Origin: Halobacteria archaeon
GTDB taxonomy: Bacteria; Pseudomonadota; Gammaproteobacteria; UBA9214
Length of the DNA stretch: 12,163 bases
Assembly (NCBI GenBank): GCA_013041945.1
Contig: JABDRC010000282.1
Location: 1 to 12,163 of the forward strand
Reading direction: 5' to 3'
Shown here in pieces: positions 7,441-12,163 of the stretch. The position numbers were made by a program, and so were the translations under genes. The notes beneath the pieces are model-generated. The model did not search any database, was not told the DNA's origin, and was given only the letters and a program-made list of their open reading frames with translations. How positions within the stretch are numbered: the first letter of the stretch is position 1; each line of letters opens with the position of its first letter.

Positions 7441-8025
7441 ATGAAACTGCTTAACAGCCTGCTGGCACTCATCCTGGTTTTACCTTCGTTATACGGCTGC
7501 GCCCCCGCTGTCATCGGCGGTGCCGCCGCAACGACTGGCGCGGTTCACGACCGCCGGACCGTCGGCACCTACGTGGACGACCAGGGTATCGAGTTGAAGG
7601 CCAGCTCGGCCATACACGGTGATGAGGAATTGAACAAGCAGACGCATATCAACATCATCAGTGTAAATGGTGTCGTACTGATGGTCGGCCAGGCACCCAC
7701 CGAGTCCCTCAGGCAACAGGCACAGAATATTGTCAGCGGCATCGAAAAAGTGCGTCATGTCCACAATGAACTTGTCATCGCCGCGCCCTCCTCGCTGACG
7801 GCACGCAGCAATGACACGCTGATCACCGCCAAGGTCAAGACCAGCCTCTTCGGCATCAAGGGTCTGCCGGATTATGACCCGACACGCACCAAGGTCGTCA
7901 CGGAAGACGGTGTGGTCTATCTGATGGGCCTGCTGTACCGCAACGAGGCCGACGCAGTCAGTGAGCGCACACGCCAGGTCGGCGGCGTTGAAAAGGTCGT
8001 CAAACTGTTCGAGTACCTCGATTGA
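7441..8025 (+). CDS. dolP: DolP/YraP-type double-BON-domain outer-membrane lipoprotein
   Basis: This 194-residue protein is close in size to E. coli DolP (191). It has a signal peptide with lipobox L17-Y18-G19-C20, then an Ala/Gly-rich linker, and two BON domains at about 46-114 and 124-193. Each BON domain contains the typical hydrophobic-Gly segment: NGVVLMVGQAP in the first and DGVVYLMGLLYRNEAD in the second. DolP binds anionic phospholipids, concentrates at the division site and supports outer-membrane integrity and BAM function. Those roles are known for the E. coli protein and inferred here. Alanine at +2 predicts sorting to the outer membrane. It follows yraN directly, without diaA. 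A generic BON-domain lipoprotein is the alternative, but position, length and domain order favour DolP. Confidence 0.9.
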   Translation: MKLLNSLLALILVLPSLYGCAPAVIGGAAATTGAVHDRRTVGTYVDDQGIELKASSAIHGDEELNKQTHINIISVNGVVLMVGQAPTESLRQQAQNIVSGIEKVRHVHNELVIAAPSSLTARSNDTLITAKVKTSLFGIKGLPDYDPTRTKVVTEDGVVYLMGLLYRNEADAVSERTRQVGGVEKVVKLFEYLD

Positions 8026-8054
8026 TCAACTGATCGGACACCCCGGTCGACGTC

Positions 8055-9038
8055 ATGCACAATATTGTCGTTTGCGCCCTATACCGGTTTGTCAGACTGG
8101 ATGATTACCGCAAGCTGCGCGGTCCACTGCACGACCTGCTGTTGCGGAACGGGGTCCGTGGCACCCTGTTGCTGGCGGATGAAGGCATCAACGGTACGGT
8201 TGCGGGCTCCCGCGAGGCTGTCGACGCCCTGCTCGACTGGCTGCGCAGCGATCCCCGGCTGGCGGACCTCGATTACAAGGAATCACTGACCGGCCAGTTG
8301 CCGTTCAGGCGCACCCGGGTCAGGCTGAAGCGCGAAATCGTCACGCTCGGCGTACCCGGTATCGACCCGAACCGCGATGCGGGTCGTTACGTGGCACCGT
8401 CCGACTGGAATGCACTGATCAGCGATCCCGATGTGCTGGTGGTCGACACGCGTAACGACTATGAGTACAGGGTCGGCAGCTTCAGGAATGCGCTCAACCC
8501 GGCAACCACCACGTTTCGCGAATTTCCGGACTTCGTCAGGTCGCGGCTCGACCGGACGCGGCACAGGAAGGTCGCCATGTTCTGTACCGGCGGCATTCGC
8601 TGCGAGAAATCCACCGCCTTCCTGAAACAGCAGGGATTCGACGAGGTTTACCACCTCAAGGGCGGCATACTCAAGTACCTCGAGGAGGTCAGCGAGGAGG
8701 ACAGTCTCTGGGAAGGCGAATGTTTTGTCTTCGACGAGCGCGTCACGGTCAACCATCAACTGGAACCGGGCCGCTATGCGCAGTGTCACGCCTGCCGCAT
8801 GCCGGTGAGTACAGCCGATATGGCGGACGCGCGATACGAGGCGGGTATTTCCTGCCCGCACTGCCATGACCGGACGAGTGAGACTCAAAAGGCCCGGTGT
8901 CGCGAACGCGAACGCCAGATCAGGCTGGCCAGGGAACACGGCGACGCCCACCTCGGCGACGAGGCAGTCCACACGGCACAGAAAAGACGTGCCGCCAAGC
9001 GGCTGGCCAAGCAGCGTCAGCAGACACGGCAGTTATAA
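8055..9038 (+). CDS. trhO: tRNA uridine(34) hydroxylase, rhodanese family (TrhO/YceA)
   Basis: TrhO hydroxylates uridine 34 of certain tRNAs using molecular oxygen, the first step towards 5-carboxymethoxyuridine-type wobble modifications. The 327-residue protein has the family layout. An N-terminal acylphosphatase-like domain (about 1-95) contains LADEGINGTVAG. A rhodanese domain (about 115-215) contains DTRNDYEYRVGSF and the loop CTGGIRCEKS, with Cys177 as the expected catalytic residue. The C-terminal part has two CxxC pairs, Cys244/Cys247 and Cys267/Cys270, likely to bind a metal. A basic tail ends the protein. The ATG at 8055 has only a weak ribosome binding site and lies 29 bases after dolP, so co-transcription is plausible. 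The stop codon TAA abuts the inverted-repeat element directly: the first GTGAAAC unit starts at the next base. The gene itself appears intact. Confidence 0.95.
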   Translation: MHNIVVCALYRFVRLDDYRKLRGPLHDLLLRNGVRGTLLLADEGINGTVAGSREAVDALLDWLRSDPRLADLDYKESLTGQLPFRRTRVRLKREIVTLGVPGIDPNRDAGRYVAPSDWNALISDPDVLVVDTRNDYEYRVGSFRNALNPATTTFREFPDFVRSRLDRTRHRKVAMFCTGGIRCEKSTAFLKQQGFDEVYHLKGGILKYLEEVSEEDSLWEGECFVFDERVTVNHQLEPGRYAQCHACRMPVSTADMADARYEAGISCPHCHDRTSETQKARCRERERQIRLAREHGDAHLGDEAVHTAQKRRAAKRLAKQRQQTRQL

Positions 9039-9110
9039 GTGAAACGTTAAAAGTGAAAAGTGAAACGAGAATAAAGAAATTAGCCACGGAATCCGCGGAA
9101 CACACGGAAA
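9039..9110 (+). repeat. Left arm of a long inverted repeat, with four 7-base tandem units
   Basis: The arm begins with four in-phase heptamers at 9039-9066: GTGAAAC, GTTAAAA, GTGAAAA and GTGAAAC. It continues with GAGAATAAAG, TTAGCCACGG and a GGAA-rich segment ending in CACACGGAAA. Its reverse complement aligns with 9237-9330. Outside the heptamers, over about 44 bases, I count four mismatches and one single-base gap. The arm starts on the base after the trhO stop codon. It is AT-rich and purine-rich compared with the flanking genes and encodes no protein. From memory, AAAGTGAAA-type and CCACGGAA-type repeats recur in unrelated environmental bacteria; I cannot confirm that here. Confidence 0.92.
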
Positions 9111-9236
9111 AATATAATAAATAAATACTAAAAGATTGCCGCTTCAGCACATCGCAGCATGTAGATATCCGGGTGTAATAAAATTCCCAGGCATGGTTCG
9201 TTCCTTTAACCGATTTATTTTTTGAATGGAATTATC
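9111..9236. other. 126-base AT-rich core between the inverted-repeat arms
   Basis: No open reading frame of note and no recognisable RNA gene lies here. Both edges are A/T-rich: AATATAATAAATAAATAC on the left and TTTATTTTTTG near the right. They weakly extend the complementarity of the arms. The middle is closer to average composition. If the arms pair in RNA, this is the loop of a very large hairpin. Confidence 0.6.
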
Positions 9237-9330
9237 TTTCCGTGTCGTTCCGTGGTTTCCGTGGCTAATCCCTTTATTCTCGTTTCACATTTCACATTTC
9301 ACTTTTCACGTTTAACGTTTAACGTTTCAC
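9237..9330 (-). repeat. Right arm of the long inverted repeat, with seven 7-base tandem units
   Basis: Read on the plus strand, the arm starts TTTCCGTGTCGTTCCGTGG, passes through GTGGCTAATCCC and TTTATTCTC, and ends in seven in-phase heptamers at 9282-9330. These are GTTTCAC, ATTTCAC, ATTTCAC, TTTTCAC, GTTTAAC, GTTTAAC and GTTTCAC. It is the inverted partner of 9039-9110. The 22-base length difference is fully explained by three extra heptamers and one single-base insertion. The der stop codon (9327-9329) lies inside the last heptamer, so the element reaches two bases past the end of that gene. Confidence 0.92.
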
Positions 9331-10727
9331 TTTTTACCTTTCTTCACATGCCGTTTCAGACGCGCCTTGCGTTTTACCTGGCGCGGCGTCAACACGTTCT
9401 TTTTCCCCCTGAAGGGATTGCTCCCGGTCCGGAACTCGATACGAACCGGCGTGCCTGACAGTTTCAGCTTGTCCGAGAAGTACCTGGCAAGATAACGCCG
9501 ATAGGTGGCCGGTACCCGCTCGGTCTGGTTGCCGTGTATGACGATGACCGGCGGGTTGCGCCCGCCCTGGTGTGCATAGCGCAACTTGATCCTGCGGCCG
9601 TGCACCAGCGGTGGCTGATGTTGCTGCACCGCCTGTTCGAGCAGGCCGGTCAGTGCCGGTGTTGACAGTTCCCGCATCGCCGAGGCATGGGCGGAAGTAA
9701 TCAGCGGAAACAGTTTACCCACAGCGGTGCCATGCAGTGCCGAGATAGTCACGGTCGCGGCAAAGTCGAGGAACGGCAGCTTTCTGTCCAGCTGGTCCCT
9801 GATGCGGTTGCGTTCATGCGTGTCCAGGCCGTCCCACTTGTTGACGGCGATCACCAGTGCACGCCCCTTGTCGGCAATATACCCGGCCAGGCTGGCGTCC
9901 TGCTCGCTGATTTCCTGCTGCGCATCGAGCACCAGGATCACTACATGCGCCGCATCGATTGCCTGCAGTGTCTTGATGACGCTGAACTTCTCCACCGCCT
10001 CGCGGACGCGGGCCCGGCGCCGGACACCGGCCGTATCGATCAGGGTATATCCCCTGCCGTCGCGCTCGAACGGGATGAATATGCTGTCGCGCGTGGTGCC
10101 CGGCAGGTCGAAGGCCAGCACGCGCTCTGCACCCAGCATGCGATTGATCAGGGTGGACTTGCCGACATTCGGACGCCCGACCACGGCGACCCGGATCCTG
10201 TCGGCGTCCGGTTCATCGACAGCCGTGTCCGGCAGCGGTGGCAGGTGTTCGACCGCGCGTTCGGTGAGTGCCGCAAAACCACGACCCTGCGTTGCCGACA
10301 GCGGCAGCGGCTCGCCGAGGCCGAGCGCATGGAATTCGATCAGTGCCGTGTCGGCGTTGGCGCCGTCTATCTTGTTGGCGACCAGCAGTACCGGCTTGCC
10401 GGTGCGGCGCAGGGCACCGGCCACGTCCTCGTCGCTCGCCGTCAGGCCGTCGTGCACATCAACGAGAAACAGGACCAGGTCCGCCTCCTCTACCGCCTGC
10501 CAGGCCTGTTGCGCCATCAGGTTGTCGAGGTCGTTCGTTGCCTCACCGAGACCGCCGGTATCAATCACGATACAGGCACGGTCTCCAAGCATGCCGTCGC
10601 CATACTGACGGTCGCGGGTGAGGCCCGGGTAATCCGCAACGAGGGCATCGCGTGAACGCGTCAGGCGATTGAACAGGGTCGACTTGCCGACATTCGGCCG
10701 TCCAACGAGTGCGATAACCGGCAACAT
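9327..10727 (-). CDS. der: Ribosome-assembly GTPase Der (EngA)
   Basis: Der is an essential tandem GTPase that acts in late 50S ribosomal subunit assembly. The 466-residue protein has both GTPase domains complete. In the first, the P-loop GRPNVGKST is at 9-17, DTGG at 56-59 and NKID at 118-121. In the second, the P-loop GRPNVGKST is at 184-192, DTAG at 231-234 and NKWD at 296-299. A KH-like domain follows from about 350, with GTPVRIEFR and NPFRGKKN near its end, and then the usual lysine-rich tail. The start at 10727 gives the normal N-terminus MLPVIALVGRPN. The gene lies 48 bases downstream of bamB, as in the E. coli bamB-der pair, and is probably in the same operon. Its TGA stop falls in the outer heptamer of the adjacent repeat, so the final bases of the gene may have been shaped by that element. 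Confidence 0.98.
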   Translation of the reverse strand: MLPVIALVGRPNVGKSTLFNRLTRSRDALVADYPGLTRDRQYGDGMLGDRACIVIDTGGLGEATNDLDNLMAQQAWQAVEEADLVLFLVDVHDGLTASDEDVAGALRRTGKPVLLVANKIDGANADTALIEFHALGLGEPLPLSATQGRGFAALTERAVEHLPPLPDTAVDEPDADRIRVAVVGRPNVGKSTLINRMLGAERVLAFDLPGTTRDSIFIPFERDGRGYTLIDTAGVRRRARVREAVEKFSVIKTLQAIDAAHVVILVLDAQQEISEQDASLAGYIADKGRALVIAVNKWDGLDTHERNRIRDQLDRKLPFLDFAATVTISALHGTAVGKLFPLITSAHASAMRELSTPALTGLLEQAVQQHQPPLVHGRRIKLRYAHQGGRNPPVIVIHGNQTERVPATYRRYLARYFSDKLKLSGTPVRIEFRTGSNPFRGKKNVLTPRQVKRKARLKRHVKKGKK

Positions 10728-10775
10728 GATTCTGATTGCTATGCAGGGCGGAGCGGCGGGGTCACCGGTACCGGA

Positions 10776-11942
10776 TTATTCGAGCGTGAAGGCGGCCAGT
10801 TTGCCTGAATTCCCGTAGACGTAAAGCACATCGTCGACAACCAGCGGCTGCACGCTCACACCTGTACCATCCACCTCCACGCGGCCGGAGATTTTCCCGT
10901 CATAGCGCGACAACAGGTGCACATAGCCTTCGTAATCGGCGACTGCAATATAGCCATCGAACGGTTCCGGTGCCGTCAGCTTCCTGTTGGCGAGCTTGTC
11001 CTGCTTCCACGCGGCAGCGCCGGTATCGCGAGACAGTGCCCAGACATGACTGTTCTCGTCGGTCACGTATACCTGTGCATAATCCACGCCGAGCCCGGCA
11101 TGCGAGGACAGGTCGCGCTTCCAGCCAAGTGTGCCCGTGCGCAACTCGACCACGGCAACGCGGCCCTGGTAGGTCGTCACGTACACCGCACCACCGACAA
11201 TGACAGGGTCGCCGTCGATATCGACAATACGCTCGAGTTCCGAGCGCCCCTGCGGGATCGCGACGCTTGCCTCCCAGGCAACCAGGCCCTTTTCCGCGTC
11301 GAGTGCGACCAGCTTGCCGTTGGAAAACCCGGCAACGACCACGCCCTGCTGCACCGCCGGTGTACTCGTGCCGCGCAGGGTCAGTACCGGCACGCTCCTG
11401 TCATAGATCCACAACGACTCCCCGTCGGTTGCAGCCAGTGCGGTCAGGTTGCCATCCGCGCTCTGCACGATCACTTTCTCGAAATCGGTTTGCGGCACGG
11501 ACAGGACTTCACTGCTCACCTCTGCACGCCAGCGCTCGGTACCGTCGTCGGCATCGAGTGCAATGACCTTTGCGTTGCTGGTGCCGAGCAGAACCAGTCC
11601 TTCGCCGACACCCGGGCCGGCAGATACGGCCGCACCGGTTTTCACGGTCCACAGCTCGTCGCCCGACAGCGCGTCGATCGCCACGACGCGGCCTTCCCGG
11701 TCAGCCGCATACACACGTCCGTCGCGCACGGCCGGGCGCAGGTTCAGATTGAATTCATCCAGGCCCACACCGATATCGCGTCTCCAGCGACGCGTGAGCT
11801 CAACCGGTTTTTCAACCGGTGTCAGGGCGGTCGGCGGTGCGGCATTATCCTCGCCTTCCAGCACGCCCGGCATCCAGGATTTAAGTGTGGAGCAGCCGCT
11901 GGCAAGGCCCAGCAACAGCATGATTGCAAGACCACGTATCAC
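10776..11942 (-). CDS. bamB: Outer-membrane protein assembly factor BamB, beta-propeller lipoprotein
   Basis: BamB is a lipoprotein of the BAM complex that helps fold beta-barrel proteins into the outer membrane. This 388-residue protein has a signal peptide ending in L13-A14-S15-G16-C17, so Cys17 is the lipidation site, with Ser at +2. The rest is a beta-propeller of PQQ-type repeats. Typical blade segments are GRVVAIDALSGDELW (84-98), AKVIALDADDGTERW, GKLVALDAEKGLVAWE and SHVWALSRDTGAAAWK. The GTG start at 11942 is chosen because it gives a proper signal peptide and overlaps the stop codon of the upstream yfgM-like gene in a GTGA sequence, which means translational coupling. The Met at codon 8 is too late to leave a charged signal-peptide N-terminus. 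Der follows on the same strand, as in E. coli. The gene is intact. Confidence 0.96.
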   Translation of the reverse strand: MIRGLAIMLLLGLASGCSTLKSWMPGVLEGEDNAAPPTALTPVEKPVELTRRWRRDIGVGLDEFNLNLRPAVRDGRVYAADREGRVVAIDALSGDELWTVKTGAAVSAGPGVGEGLVLLGTSNAKVIALDADDGTERWRAEVSSEVLSVPQTDFEKVIVQSADGNLTALAATDGESLWIYDRSVPVLTLRGTSTPAVQQGVVVAGFSNGKLVALDAEKGLVAWEASVAIPQGRSELERIVDIDGDPVIVGGAVYVTTYQGRVAVVELRTGTLGWKRDLSSHAGLGVDYAQVYVTDENSHVWALSRDTGAAAWKQDKLANRKLTAPEPFDGYIAVADYEGYVHLLSRYDGKISGRVEVDGTGVSVQPLVVDDVLYVYGNSGKLAAFTLE

Positions 11943-12163
11943 TGTGAATCATCCATGGACGGCGCCGCCAGGACGGCGGCGTTGTCGTATTTAAGCTGTA
12001 CCAGGTGGCGCCCGGGATACTCCAGGTTCATCAGCAACAGTGCTTCCCGGTAGGCGTCAACCGCCTGCCGGGACTCGCCACGCAGGTTGTGAATGTCGCC
12101 GCGCAACTCGCTGATCACGCCGTTCTGGCCACCGCTCGCCTCCGCCTCATGCAGCAGATCAAG
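11939..12163 (-). CDS. YfgM-like tetratricopeptide protein, C-terminal part only
   Basis: Only the last 74 codons are in the window; the gene runs off the right edge. The visible protein reads LDLLHEAEASGG at the start, then ISELRGDIHNLRGESRQAVDA and YREALLLMNLEY, and ends NAAVLAAPSMDDSQ. The ELRGD segment followed by a helix pair and an AYREAL helix fits the last TPR-like repeat of YfgM/DUF2133-type proteins. In E. coli YfgM is an inner-membrane protein that interacts with the SecYEG translocon and periplasmic chaperones. The identification rests mainly on position, directly upstream of bamB and der, plus the ELRGD-type repeat. Its TGA stop overlaps the bamB GTG start by four bases (GTGA). 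It is the first of three probably co-transcribed genes: yfgM, bamB and der. Confidence 0.8.
   Translation of the reverse strand, partial: LDLLHEAEASGGQNGVISELRGDIHNLRGESRQAVDAYREALLLMNLEYPGRHLVQLKYDNAAVLAAPSMDDSQ

Noticed and set aside
9039..9330. CRISPR array or insertion sequence as explanation of the repeats at the trhO-der junction
   Set aside because: The 7-base units have no spacers, so it is not CRISPR. There is no transposase frame in the 126-base core, and I see no clear target-site duplication, so a complete insertion sequence is excluded.
9039..9330. Ordinary bidirectional rho-independent terminator
   Set aside because: The stem would be over 70 base pairs with a 126-base loop, far larger than a usual terminator. 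It may still end transcription, but that alone does not explain the heptamer arrays.
9687..10655. Long plus-strand open frames opposite der
   Set aside because: Der is unmistakable on the minus strand, with all GTPase motifs; these frames are complementary shadows caused by high GC content.
10917..12053. Plus-strand open frame of 378 codons opposite bamB
   Set aside because: It is antisense to bamB and to the end of yfgM, both supported by family motifs and gene order.

Overview
The window looks like chromosomal DNA from a GC-rich gammaproteobacterium. The best evidence is two conserved neighbourhoods: rsmI / lpoA-yraN-dolP, of which LpoA is essentially gammaproteobacterial, and the yfgM-bamB-der operon. 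Nothing in the window identifies the genus. I see no rRNA, tRNA, CRISPR array, prophage gene or transposase gene.

Layout. Positions 1-1913 hold two minus-strand genes of unknown role: a small cysteine-rich lipoprotein (1677-1913) and, after it, a 521-residue protein with a two-helix membrane hairpin (15-1580). Positions 1914-2365 are a 452-base non-coding stretch with short dyads and a weak promoter candidate. Positions 2366-3922 hold a gamma-glutamyltransferase-like Ntn hydrolase with no signal peptide. After a 225-base gap comes rsmI (4148-5002, minus), divergent from a plus-strand series of lpoA, yraN, a dolP-like lipoprotein gene and trhO (5104-9038). From the right edge, a minus-strand operon of yfgM (partial), bamB and der (12163-9327) converges on trhO.

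Together the conserved genes serve the cell envelope and the ribosome. LpoA activates peptidoglycan synthesis, DolP supports outer-membrane integrity, BamB helps outer-membrane protein assembly, and YfgM is a periplasmic chaperone partner of the Sec translocon. RsmI modifies 16S rRNA, Der drives 50S assembly, and TrhO modifies tRNA. The diaA gene found between yraN and dolP in Escherichia coli is absent here.

The most unusual element is the 288-base AT-rich junction between trhO and der. It is a long imperfect inverted repeat (arms 9039-9110 and 9237-9330) around a 126-base core. The outer part of each arm is a perfect-phase 7-base tandem array, with four units on the left and seven on the right. 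It starts directly after the trhO stop codon and its other end contains the der stop codon. It looks like a non-coding mobile repeat without its own genes, but that is inference.
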